From Pithys albifrons albifrons (lineage: Eukaryota; Chordata; Aves; Passeriformes; Thamnophilidae): DNA of 64,000 bases. The translations under genes were made by a program, and so were the position numbers. This document shows, in pieces, positions 12,488 to 20,974 of the stretch (positions are counted from its first letter, which is position 1; each line of letters opens with the position of its first letter). The stretch covers positions 28,215,889 to 28,279,888 of the forward strand of contig NC_092497.1 in assembly GCF_047495875.1 (NCBI RefSeq), given 5' to 3'. The notes beneath the pieces were generated by a model. The model had not been told where the DNA came from. It saw nothing but the letters and a program-made list of their open reading frames with translations, and searched no databases.

Positions 12488-13120
12488 TGTCCTGGGTTGA
12501 GCTGGCAAAACGCCAACTGTCCAGGACAGAGTGAAAAGGGTTCCTCCTCCCCCCAACCAGCTAAGGGAAGAGAAGAGGGAGAGGGAAAAAAAAAGAAACT
12601 TCAAAACCAGGTTTATGCTGAAACTAACTACATGTATTTACACAGAAAAGAGAAAACTAAGAGAGAACTACAATATAACACACACACAAATTACGTATAT
12701 ATAACAAGACATAATTTCCCACTCCCCAATTAGTACAAAGCAAAGTCTATTACACTAGATCTGTAAGTACTCTGAGAGACACATAGCAAGAAACAGAAAG
12801 AGTAACAACAAAAATGTTTCTACTTCCCTGAATGCAAACAAAATGCAAGCAGAGGCAGCAGGGGCAGAGCAAGGCCTGCTTCAAGACAAAAGTTGGATCA
12901 CGTCTGGCCTGTACCTCGGCCATAGCAGAACTGACTAAGCCACTCCCACACACTGGATTTTACACCCTTTGAGATGATGCACTATGGTATGAAATACAAT
13001 ATTATTGGCTGGAAGAAGTCAGCTGTTAGCTAGCTCAGCCCAGCTTAAATCAGCTGACAATCCCAGGCCTAGCTGAACTTTAAAACCTAAGTTTAGGCCC
13101 ACCTGGCTAAACCCATAACA
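12488..13120 (-). repeat. Solo LTR (ERV-L-like family), 633 bp, with 5-bp TSD
   Basis: The plus strand runs TGTCCTGGG to CCCATAACA and is flanked on both sides by GAAAC (12483-12487 and 13121-13125). A 5-bp duplication is typical of class III/ERV-L elements. It is clearly homologous along its length to the LTR at 15725-16359. The minus orientation is inferred from the likeness of its 5' end (TGTTATGGGTTTAGCC) to that of the ERV-2 LTR (TGTAATGGTTTGACCC). No internal sequence remains, so it is a product of LTR-LTR recombination. Confidence 0.85.
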
Positions 13121-13594
13121 GAAACAAATTTATGGACTATTATTTCTATTGCCTCTTAATGCCATATGAAAAGGGGAGTTATTTAAAATTATGTTTCAGA
13201 CACAGAAATAATCTTAGTTGAAATAGAATATATTTCATAAGACTTGGAGTGGCTAATCCAGCTTTTGGATAGCACAAGTATTTTAACATGTCCTGGAATA
13301 CACTTCAGTCAGGCTTTAAAGATACCACGAATTCTTCTCATAGCCTACTATTTTCAAAATGTTTGCAGAAAACGAGCTGTATTGTGCTGTTGAATTTTGT
13401 GGGACTCTTTGGAGAGCTTCACAGTATTGATACGACAAATAAACTGAAATTACAGCTGTGCTAATTACAGGCAAGTTCAAAAAGCTGAGAGTTGTGTTTC
13501 AGTTTTCCTAATGCCAGTAGGTTCAGCTAATTATTACATGCTGTCATGGTGAGAGCAGCCAGGCCATGATATCAAGATCTTTTTTGTCCAGTGG
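13121..13594. other. Non-coding spacer
   Basis: Short unique sequence between the solo LTR and ERV-1; nothing recognised. Confidence 0.5.
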
Positions 13595-13599
13595 CAGTG
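13595..13599. repeat. Target-site duplication, left copy (CAGTG), ERV-1
   Basis: CAGTG lies directly before the first LTR base and recurs at 21604-21608 directly after the last LTR base. The whole 8-kb composite therefore sits between one pair of 5-bp duplications. Confidence 0.85.
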
Positions 13600-13896
13600 T
13601 GTCCTAGTTCAGCAAACGCCACCTGGTTGGTCAACACCCGGGGCTCCATCAATCGAGCTGGCCCTGCCCAATCAGAACTCTTGAATATTGTAGATGGAGA
13701 TAAAGTCCCTGTGGTCCATATGAGAGGTATGTTAGGAAAGACTGCTTGGGTTAGTCCCACCTCAAACAAAGGCAAACCCATCCGAGGGATTGCCTTTGCT
13801 CAAGGACCTGGCTGCACTTTGTGGGTAATGCAAAAAGATGGAGAAACACGTTGTGTACCACAAGGGGACCTAATTTTGAGCGAGAAGAGTTTGTAA
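13600..13896 (+). pseudogene. pol: LTR start fused to a pol 3' fragment (deletion scar)
   Basis: Bases 13600-13614 are the first 15 bases of the LTR (TGTCCTAGTTCAGCA). From 13612 the sequence equals 20597 onward, the last 95 codons of pol (integrase C-terminus), ending at the same TAA. The two sequences share GCA at the junction, a 3-bp microhomology. The stretch from here through 14271 shows no difference from its counterpart at 20597-21256. It is a truncated, non-functional duplicate. Confidence 0.9.
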
Positions 13897-13971
13897 TGTT
13901 TCATTGTATATATGTGTATGTGTATATGTATAGGTAAAAAGGGGATTAATTTGGGAATGACTAGATGGAGT

Positions 13972-13989
13972 AGAATAAGGGGTGGATAA
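13972..13989 (+). promoter_or_regulatory. Polypurine tract (duplicate copy)
   Basis: AGAATAAGGGGTGGATAA directly precedes the LTR TG. It is identical to 20957-20974 and close to the ERV-2 tract at 52283-52300. Confidence 0.75.
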
Positions 13990-14618
13990 TGTCCTAGTTC
14001 AGCAGGAGGGACCAGCTAACCCTGTGTGGGGGTGATCAAAGCTGTGTATTCTACCCCCTCTATTCATTCCCCAAGGACAATGGGCCATTAGCAGCAGCTG
14101 CCCAGGGCACCATTATCACCTTCACACCCAGCCTGAGTGGGGGCGGAGCTGCTCATGGGCCATCAACAGTTCAATACCCCCTGGCTCCCAGAGTTAATCA
14201 CCCATTGTGTGAGTCCCTGCCCAGGGGGAGGGACTGGGTGCTCCCTGAGGGTACATAAGTGGTGGGTAAGAAAACCTTGGGAACTTCTCGTCAGATCCAG
14301 AGCAGCAGCAGGACCTTGACAGGAGGAGATCACCGCTCTCACCCAGACCACAGCCCTCGCCTGCACCAACAGGTTTTTCTTTTCCTTTTGCTCTGGACTT
14401 GAGGGAACCACAGGGGTCTCAGCACAAGGGCAAACAAACCCCCTTGGGTTTGTGCCCCAGGACACTGGGTTATACTGCTGGGGTTTTGTGAGTTGAAAGC
14501 AATTCCCCTTTTGTGTCAGTGTTGTTATTGTAATATTATTATTAAATTTTAGGTCTGACTTATAATCTCTCTCGTGGTGAGTTCATTTCCCCTGCTGGTT
14601 CACCTTTAAACCAGCACA
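13990..14618 (+). repeat. ERV-1 5' LTR (629 bp)
   Basis: Begins TGTCCTAGTTCAGC and ends ACCAGCACA. A TATA-like TACATAAG lies at about 14252-14259 and ATTAAA at about 14541. The U3 part is identical to that of the 3' LTR, but 12 differences are crowded into 14272-14607. Confidence 0.9.
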
Positions 14619-14623
14619 TCTTT

Positions 14624-14641
14624 TGGTGCCCAACGTGGGGC
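14624..14641 (+). promoter_or_regulatory. Primer-binding site, tRNA-Lys(1,2)-like
   Basis: TGGTGCCCAACGTGGGGC lies five bases after the LTR end. It differs at one position from the well-known Lys1,2 primer site TGGCGCCCAACGTGGGGC of some betaretroviruses and lentiviruses. A Lys primer is notable because ERV-2, with related pol, uses a Gln site. Confidence 0.8.
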
Positions 14642-14659
14642 CACGAGAGAGAAGTCATA

Positions 14660-15340
14660 ATTACAATTTCATTTTGTGTATTTGGATACAGAAACTCCCT
14701 GACTACCATGTTGCTTGATGTATTCATGTGGATGGTGTATCTGGGCCTGTTCATATTTCAACACATGGGGAACCATTTGCCTATTTTGATGCTCTCTTTA
14801 ATACCAGGAAGAAGGGTCAAAATTGCTTTATTAATATACTATGTTTATGTTGTCATAACATCAGAAGCAATGAATTTCATTGTGAATGTATATTCAGTCT
14901 GGTTTGCCTGTCCTGGTTTGGGTTCTCTGGGATCTCATTAAAAATAGCACCCAGACTGTGGGGAAAACAGGCGGAGATGGTTACTTCCACCTTTTCACCT
15001 CTGCTACAACAATCATTGAAAATATTGAGCTTCCTTTTGATGTTAGGGACAGCATAATCTTACTGTTAGTGCTGTTAGTGTTGCTTTGTCTCCTCTGTAT
15101 TGTATACACCATGTTTAGGGTCAGAACTGGGCTTTCTAAGGAGACTTGCTGGAGGCCTGCCCTGGGAGCAGATGATGTTGAATGGCACGGGAAGTGGGAA
15201 GATATGGGCTAGTATTTGGAGACCTTCTCTCCTCAAATGATCTGGAAATTCACCCCAGAACAACTGCAGGACCCTGCCAAAATGCTAAGCTATGTGAAAG
15301 GAAGATGCTCTGGCAGTCCCAGAGATGTGCAGCTCACAGC
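14660..15340 (+). pseudogene. ERV-1 pre-gag membrane protein, decayed and truncated
   Basis: The clearest part is the frame from 14886. It encodes a strongly hydrophobic segment (IILLLVLLVLLCLLCIVYTMF), then an in-frame TAG at 15210-15212, then a domain containing WKFTPEQLQDPAKML. The same order, a membrane segment followed by WKFTPEEVCDSAEV, occurs in the upstream frame of ERV-2 (58392-59153). This shows a shared gene module 5' of gag. The ERV-1 copy loses the end of the domain at 15340, where a 37-bp foreign LTR piece begins. The N-terminal part before 14886 is scattered over other frames. Function is unknown; the hydrophobic stretch suggests membrane association. Confidence 0.6.
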
Positions 15341-15377
15341 AACCTAAATTTAGGCCCATCTCGCCAAACCCATAACA
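15341..15377 (-). repeat. 37-bp LTR end fragment joined to the gag repeat array
   Basis: The sequence AACCTAAATTTAGG...CCCATAACA equals the right end of the solo LTR at 15725-16359 with one difference. As at that LTR's right border, it is followed immediately by GCCAG and the repeat array. This implies a second LTR copy once stood here and was mostly deleted together with the end of pre-gag and the start of gag. Confidence 0.8.
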
Positions 15378-15724
15378 GCCAGAGAGGAAAAGAGATACAT
15401 CAACCAGCACCATGTCCACCCAGACCATGACGGAGCCAGAGAGGAAGAGAGATACATCAACCAGCACCATGTCCACCCAGACCATGACGGAGCCAGAGAG
15501 GAAGAGAGATACATCAACCAGCACCATGTCCACCCAGACCATGACGGAGCCAGAGAGGAAGAGAGATACATCAACCAGCACCATGTCCACCCAGACCATG
15601 ACGGAGCCAGAGAGGAAGAGAGATACATCAACCAGCACCATGTCCACCCAGACCATGACGGAGCCAGAGAGGAAGAGAGATACATCAACCAGCACCATGT
15701 CCACCCAGACCATGACTGGGCCAG
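15378..15724 (+). repeat. 57-bp tandem repeats in gag, first block (6 TQT units)
   Basis: Nearly identical 57-bp units each encode a 19-residue repeat, MSTQTMTEPERKRDTSTST. The first unit is entered mid-way after the LTR fragment and the last is cut by the solo LTR. Units differ at only one or two bases, so the array was homogenised recently. The frame stays open throughout the block. Confidence 0.95.
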
Positions 15725-16359
15725 TGTCCTGGGCTGAGCTGGCAAAGTGCCAACTGTCCAGGACAGAGTGAAAAGGGTTCCTCCTCCCCCCAGCCAGCCA
15801 AGGGAAAAAGAAGAGGGAGAGAGGAAAAAAAAACTTCCAAAGCCAGGTCTATGCTGAAACTAACTACATGTATTTATACAGAAAAGAGAAAATTAAGAGG
15901 AAACTACAATGTAACACACACTTACACAAGTCATGTATAACAAGAAATAACTTCCCACTTCCCAGTAAACACAAATTCTACCATTTTAACTACAAATGAT
16001 TCTAGAGAAGTTGGTTCTTCAGAGACAGACTTAAGCAGAGAGAAAAGCTAGGAACAAATATTTTACTTCCCTCAGATAACATGATGTTAAGCCGGTGCTC
16101 TGGACTTGGGCCTCCCTATCCCTCCTGGGACAGCAGAGTGTCTTGCTGGCACCACAGCTGTGAAGCAACTGCCCAAGCCACACCCACACACCAGCTCTTA
16201 CCCCTTTTGAGATGATGCAATATGGTATGGAATACAATATTATTGGCTAGACGAAGTCAGCTGTTAGCTAGCTCAGCCCAGCTCAAGTCAGCGGACAATT
16301 CCCAGGCCTAGCTGAACTTTAAAACCTAAATTTAGGCCCATCTCGCCAAACCCATTACA
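15725..16359 (-). repeat. Solo LTR inserted in the gag repeat array, 5-bp TSD
   Basis: 635 bp from TGTCCTGGG to CCCATTACA, flanked by GCCAG at 15720-15724 and 16360-16364. It is a homologue of the solo LTR at 12488-13120. It interrupts gag and shifts its frame by one. Since GCCAG is part of every 57-bp unit, the duplication call depends on the LTR end being exact, which the TG...CA termini support. Confidence 0.85.
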
Positions 16360-16585
16360 GCCAGAGAGGAAGAGAGATACATCAACCAGCACCATGTCCA
16401 CCCAGACCATGACGGAGCCAGAGAGGAAGAGAGATACATCAACCAGCACCATGTCCACCCAGACCATGACGGAGCCAGAGAGGAAGAGAGATACATCAAC
16501 CAGCACCATGCCAACACAAACCACAGCTGAGCCAGAGAGAAAGGGAAACAAATCAACCAGCACCATGTCCACACAAACCATGGAG
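16360..16585 (+). repeat. 57-bp tandem repeats in gag, second block (4 TQT units)
   Basis: Two units are identical in protein to the first block. They are followed by diverged units beginning MPTQTTAEPERKGNK and MSTQTMEEPEGQQ. Divergence increases towards the 3' end, the usual pattern at the edge of an array. Confidence 0.9.
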
Positions 16586-17683
16586 GAGCCAGAAGGACAA
16601 CAGAAACCGATAGCAGTTGCCCCTGTCCAGAAAAGAAAATCAAAGACCAAATCAGTTCGTATAGTGCATGATGAGGAAGAGTCAGGACCTTCACCTCAAG
16701 CAGAAGAAATGGAGCCAGAAATAATCACCCGGTCCCTATCCCTGGGAGAGCTGCGTGAGCTCCGGAGAGAGTTCACACGACAGGCAAATGAGTCCATCTT
16801 GACCTGGCTACTTTGAATCTGGGATGCTGCAGCCAATGATACAATTCTAGATGGGAGTGAGGCAAGGCAGCTGGGATCCCTTTCTCGAGATGTTGTCATT
16901 GATCAGGGCATTGGAAAGAGACAGGAAACTCTCAGCCTCTGGCGGCGACTGTTGTCAAGCGTGAGGGAGAGATATCTTTGTAAGGAGGACCTCCACGTAC
17001 AGCAAGGACAGTGGAACACGATGGAACAAGGTATCCGGTGCTTAAGGGAATTAGCCGTACTGGAGATAATCTTTTCAGAGGATGAGAGATTCCCTAAAAG
17101 TCCGGATGGTGTCCAGTGCACATCCCAGATGTGGTTAAAATTTGCACGACTTGGGCCAGAAATGTATTCTCGCTACCTTGCAACATTGCAGTGGAGAGAG
17201 GGAGAAGACAAGGTGGGTGCACTGGTCAGCAAACTCAGGATTTATGAAGACACTGTCACTGCTCCATTACGAGCCCACGTCTCAGCTGTGGAAACAAAAC
17301 TGGCTGAACTGGAAGAGAAGATTAAGGAAGGACTCTTCCATATCTCTCCAGAACAAACGAGAGTCTCTGCCATCAGAAGCAGGCGTCTTCCAGCTAAGGA
17401 GAAAGGGTACACTCCATGCAGCAATCTGTGGTTTTACCTCCATGAACATGGAGAAGATATGAGGAAGTGGGATGGGAAACCCACATCTTCCTTAGCAGCT
17501 CGGGTACGTGAATTGCAAAGAGGCACAACTAACACAGGGAATTCTTCAAGGTTGAAGGCTGCTCCGGTCTCTCGTGGGCAAGGCTCCAGACAGTATAGGA
17601 ATGATGATGTTATGCCCGATCCTCTTGAAGGAACCTCCCGGTCGTATTCACAGGGAGAGCGCAGTGAATACCATGACCAGAAC

Positions 17684-17761
17684 TAGGTGGGCCCTGCCTC
17701 TAGCCAGGTAGAGGAGAGGGACAATCGGGTTTATTGGACTGTGTGGATTCGGTGGCCTGGC
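17684..17761 (+). promoter_or_regulatory. Gag-pol stop-codon readthrough element (UAG + hairpin)
   Basis: TAG at 17684-17686 separates gag from pol in the same frame. Ten bases later a perfect 6-bp stem forms: CCTCTA 17697-17702, loop GCCAGG 17703-17708, TAGAGG 17709-17714. ERV-2 has the same layout with arms CCTCCT/AGGAGG, so both changed base pairs are compensated. The loop GCCAGG is complementary to CCTGGC at 17756-17761, and the same is true in ERV-2, which allows a pseudoknot like those that promote gammaretroviral UAG readthrough. Function is inferred. Confidence 0.7.
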
Positions 17762-20700
17762 TCATCAGACCCACAGAAATACAAAGCTTTAGTGGACACT
17801 GGTGCACAATGCACGTTGATGCCATCAGGATACGTTGGGGCAGAATCCATCTCTATTTCTGGGGTAGCAGGGGGATCCCAACAGCTGACTGTACTGGAAG
17901 CTGAAGTCAGCTTGACTGGGAAGGAATGGCATAGACACCTCATTGTGACTGGTCCAGAAGCCCCATGTATCCTTGGCATAGACTACCTGAGGAATGGATA
18001 TTTCAAAGACCCAAAGGGACTGCGTTGGGCCTTTGGCATAGCTGCTGTGGAGACAGAGGAAATCAGACAGCTGAGCACCTTGCCTGGCCTCTCAGAGGAC
18101 CCTTCTGCTGTGGGACTGCTGAAAGTTGAAGAACAATTGGTACCGCTGGCCACAGCCACAGTGCACCGTCAGCAATACCGCACTGACCGAGACTCTGTGA
18201 CCCCCATACACAAGATGATTCGTGAGCTGGAGAGCCAAGGGGTGGTCAGCAAGACTCACTCACCCTTTAATAGCCCCATATGGCCAGTACGAAAGTCCAG
18301 TGGAGAGTGGAGGCTGACGGTGGATTACCGTGGTCTCAATGAGGTTACACCCCCCCTGAGTGCTGCTGTGCCGGACATGCTGGAGCTTCAGTATGAGCTG
18401 GAGTCCAAGGCAGCCAAGTGGTATGCCACCATCGACATTGCCAATGCCTTTTTCTCCATTCCGTTGGCAGCAGAGTGCAGGCCGCAGTTCGCTTTCACCT
18501 GGAAGGAGGTGCAGTACACCTGGAATCGACTGCCCCAGGGGTGGAAACACAGTCCCACCATTTGCCATGGACTGATCCAGACTGCACTGGAAAAGGGTGA
18601 GGCTCCAGAACATCTACAGTACATCGATGACATCATTGTATGGGGGAACACAGTAGGGGAGGTTTTTGAGAAAGGAAAGAAGATAATCCAGATTCTCCTA
18701 AGAGCTGGTTTTGCCATTAAACGAAGTAAGGTCAAGGGACCTGCTCAGGAAATTCAGTTCCTAGGAGTGAAGTGGCAAGACGGGCGTCGTCAGATTCCAA
18801 CAGAGGTGATCAACAAAATAGCAGCTATGTCCCCACTGACCAGCAAGAAGGAAACGCAGACTTTCCTAGGCGCCGTGGGCTTTTGGAGGATGCATATCCC
18901 TGAGTACAGTCAGATTGTAAGCCCTCTCTACCTTGTGACACAGAAGAAAAATGATTTCCAGTGGGGCCCTGAAAAACAACAAGCCTTTGAGCAGATTAAA
19001 CAGGAGATTACCCATGCAGTAGCCCTTGGGCCAGTCAGGACAGGACAGGATGTGAAGAATGTGCTTTACACTGCAGCCGGGGAGAATGGCCCATCCTGGA
19101 GCTTCTGGCAGAAAGTACCTGGGGAGACTCGAGGACGACCGCTGGGATTCTGGAGTCGGGGATACAAAGGATCTGAGGCCAGCTATACCCCAACTGAGAA
19201 AGAGATCCTGGCAGCTTATGAAGGAGTTCGAGCCGCCTCAGAAGTGATTGGCACTGAGGCACAGCTCATCCTGGCACCCCAACTACCAGTGTCGGGCTGG
19301 ATGTTCAAAGGAAAAACTCCTTCTACCCATCACGCCACTGATGCCACATGGAGTAAGTGGATCGCTCTGATCACGCAGCGAACCCAGATAGGGAATCCTA
19401 ATCGCCCTGGGATTTTGGAAATCATCACTAACTGGCCGGAAGGTGAGAGTTTCGGATTGTCCTCTGAGGAAGAAGAGGAGCAGGTGACACGAGCTGAGGA
19501 GGCCCCACCATATAACCAGCTACCAGAAGTGGAGAAGCGATATGCTCTCTTCACAGATGGCTCTTGCCTCATTGTAGGGACAGGCCGGAAATGGAAAGCA
19601 GCTGTATGGAGTCCTACACATCGAGTTGCAGAAGCGACTGAAGGACAAGGTGGATCAAGTCAGGTTGCAGAGCTGAAAGCTGTTCAGCTGGCTTTGGATA
19701 TCGCTGAACGAGAGAAGTGGCCAAGACTCTACCTTTACACTGACTCGTGGATGGTGGCCAATGCTTTGTGGGGATGGCTGGAGCGCTGGAGAAAGGTCGG
19801 CTGGCAGCGCAAAAGGAAACCCATCTGGGCGGCTGAGATGTGGCAGGGCATCGCTGCCCGGGTAGAGAAGCTGAGTGTGAAGGTCCGTCATGTAGATGCT
19901 CATGTACCCAAGAGCCGGGCTAATGAGGAGCATCGTAACAACGAGCAGGTGGATCGAGCTGCCAGGATTGAAGTCTCTCAGGTAGATCTGGATTGGCAGC
20001 ATAAAGGTGAATTGTTTCTAGCTCGATGGGCCCATGATGCCTCTGGTCATCAGGGCAGAGATGCGACATCTGGATGGGCTTGTGACCGAGGGGTGGATCT
20101 AACCATGGACAGTGTCTCACAGGTTATCCATGACTGTGACACATGTGCTGCCATCAAGCAGGCCAAGCGGGTGAAGCCTCTATGGTATGGTGGACAGTGG
20201 TCGAAATACAGGTATGGGGAAGCCTGGCAAGTTGACTACATCACACTTCCCGCAACACGCCAAGGCAAGCGCTACGTGCTGACCATGGTAGAGGCAACCA
20301 CTGGATGGCTGGAGACATACCCCGTATCTCACGCCACTGCCCGGAATACCATCCTGGGCCTTGAAAAACAAGTCCCGTGGAGACATGGCACACCAGAAAG
20401 AATAGAGTCTGACAATGGCACCCACTTCAAGAACAGCCTCATAGACACCTGGGCCAGAGAGCACGGCATTGAGTGGGTGTATCATATCCCCTACCATGCT
20501 CCAGCTGCCGGGAAAGTTGAGCGATGTAATGGACTGCTGAAAACCGCCTTGAAGGCATTGGGTGGAGGAACTTTCAAACACTGGGAGCTGCATTTGGCAA
20601 ACGCCACCTGGTTGGTCAACACCCGGGGCTCCATCAATCGAGCTGGCCCTGCCCAATCAGAACTCTTGAATATTGTAGATGGAGATAAAGTCCCTGTGGT

Positions 20701-20881
20701 CCATATGAGAGGTATGTTAGGAAAGACTGCTTGGGTTAGTCCCACCTCAAACAAAGGCAAACCCATCCGAGGGATTGCCTTTGCTCAAGGACCTGGCTGC
20801 ACTTTGTGGGTAATGCAAAAAGATGGAGAAACACGTTGTGTACCACAAGGGGACCTAATTTTGAGCGAGAAGAGTTTGTAA
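17687..20881 (+). CDS. pol: ERV-1 Pol polyprotein: protease, RT, RNase H, integrase (open)
   Basis: An uninterrupted frame of 1,064 codons in phase with gag across the UAG. It has no evident ATG at its start (first codon GTG), which fits translation by readthrough. Domains: aspartic protease with DTGA at residues 37-40; reverse transcriptase with LPQGWKHSP and YIDD at 312-315; RNase H with FTDGS at 622-626, a following AELKAVQ Glu and YTDSW Asp, and a final HVDAH Asp; integrase with H-X4-H...C-X2-C zinc binding and catalytic D850, D909 and E945 (DD35E spacing). The RT motif style (PQGWKHSPTICHGL) resembles ERV-L-like class III Pol. There is no dUTPase after integrase and no env. All catalytic residues looked for are present, so this copy may still encode active enzyme. 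Confidence 0.9.
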   Translation: MGPASSQVEERDNRVYWTVWIRWPGSSDPQKYKALVDTGAQCTLMPSGYVGAESISISGVAGGSQQLTVLEAEVSLTGKEWHRHLIVTGPEAPCILGIDYLRNGYFKDPKGLRWAFGIAAVETEEIRQLSTLPGLSEDPSAVGLLKVEEQLVPLATATVHRQQYRTDRDSVTPIHKMIRELESQGVVSKTHSPFNSPIWPVRKSSGEWRLTVDYRGLNEVTPPLSAAVPDMLELQYELESKAAKWYATIDIANAFFSIPLAAECRPQFAFTWKEVQYTWNRLPQGWKHSPTICHGLIQTALEKGEAPEHLQYIDDIIVWGNTVGEVFEKGKKIIQILLRAGFAIKRSKVKGPAQEIQFLGVKWQDGRRQIPTEVINKIAAMSPLTSKKETQTFLGAVGFWRMHIPEYSQIVSPLYLVTQKKNDFQWGPEKQQAFEQIKQEITHAVALGPVRTGQDVKNVLYTAAGENGPSWSFWQKVPGETRGRPLGFWSRGYKGSEASYTPTEKEILAAYEGVRAASEVIGTEAQLILAPQLPVSGWMFKGKTPSTHHATDATWSKWIALITQRTQIGNPNRPGILEIITNWPEGESFGLSSEEEEEQVTRAEEAPPYNQLPEVEKRYALFTDGSCLIVGTGRKWKAAVWSPTHRVAEATEGQGGSSQVAELKAVQLALDIAEREKWPRLYLYTDSWMVANALWGWLERWRKVGWQRKRKPIWAAEMWQGIAARVEKLSVKVRHVDAHVPKSRANEEHRNNEQVDRAARIEVSQVDLDWQHKGELFLARWAHDASGHQGRDATSGWACDRGVDLTMDSVSQVIHDCDTCAAIKQAKRVKPLWYGGQWSKYRYGEAWQVDYITLPATRQGKRYVLTMVEATTGWLETYPVSHATARNTILGLEKQVPWRHGTPERIESDNGTHFKNSLIDTWAREHGIEWVYHIPYHAPAAGKVERCNGLLKTALKALGGGTFKHWELHLANATWLVNTRGSINRAGPAQSELLNIVDGDKVPVVHMRGMLGKTAWVSPTSNKGKPIRGIAFAQGPGCTLWVMQKDGETRCVPQGDLILSEKSL

Positions 20882-20956
20882 TGTTTCATTGTATATATGT
20901 GTATGTGTATATGTATAGGTAAAAAGGGGATTAATTTGGGAATGACTAGATGGAGT

Positions 20957-20974
20957 AGAATAAGGGGTGGATAA
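20957..20974 (+). promoter_or_regulatory. Polypurine tract of ERV-1
   Basis: AGAATAAGGGGTGGATAA abuts the 3' LTR. The core AATAAGGGGTGGA is shared with ERV-2. Confidence 0.8.

Larger units (their letters stand above)
15412..17686 (+). pseudogene. gag: ERV-1 gag (TQT-repeat Gag), interrupted
   Basis: Once the 640-bp solo-LTR insertion is ignored, one frame runs from the repeat array to the TAG at 17684-17686. N-terminal: ten TQT-containing repeats. Then a basic/acidic linker, then a conserved block (from about 16723) whose ELRELRREF...ILTWLL...IWD pattern matches the ERV-2 Gag block IHDIRRDYS...ILTWLVRCWD. A helical region rich in Glu/Lys follows (about 17270-17330, likely coiled coil), and then an Arg/Ser/Gly-rich tail. 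There is no CCHC zinc knuckle. Defects: loss of the original start region, the solo LTR at 15725-16359, and TGA at 16814-16816 where ERV-2 has CGA (CpG decay). The TAG at the end is followed in the same frame by pol. Assignment as Gag rests on position and on the shared block with ERV-2. Confidence 0.75.

Noticed and set aside
12750..13000. Minus-strand frame inside the solo LTR as a gene
   Set aside because: The region is wholly within an LTR whose homologue at 15725-16359 does not preserve the frame.
15285..15745. Long minus-strand frames (131-142 codons) across the repeat array
   Set aside because: They are mirror products of the 57-bp repeats; both minus-strand frames stay open only because the repeat unit lacks stops.
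15378..16585. Regular repeats considered as a CRISPR-like or satellite array
   Set aside because: Units are contiguous, have no spacers, are multiples of three (57 bp) and code in one open frame that leads into gag. The host is a vertebrate. It is a coding minisatellite.
20882..20974. Search for dUTPase or env after ERV-1 integrase
   Set aside because: Only 93 bases separate the pol stop from the LTR; no such gene can fit, and the same is true in ERV-2 apart from 300 non-coding bases.
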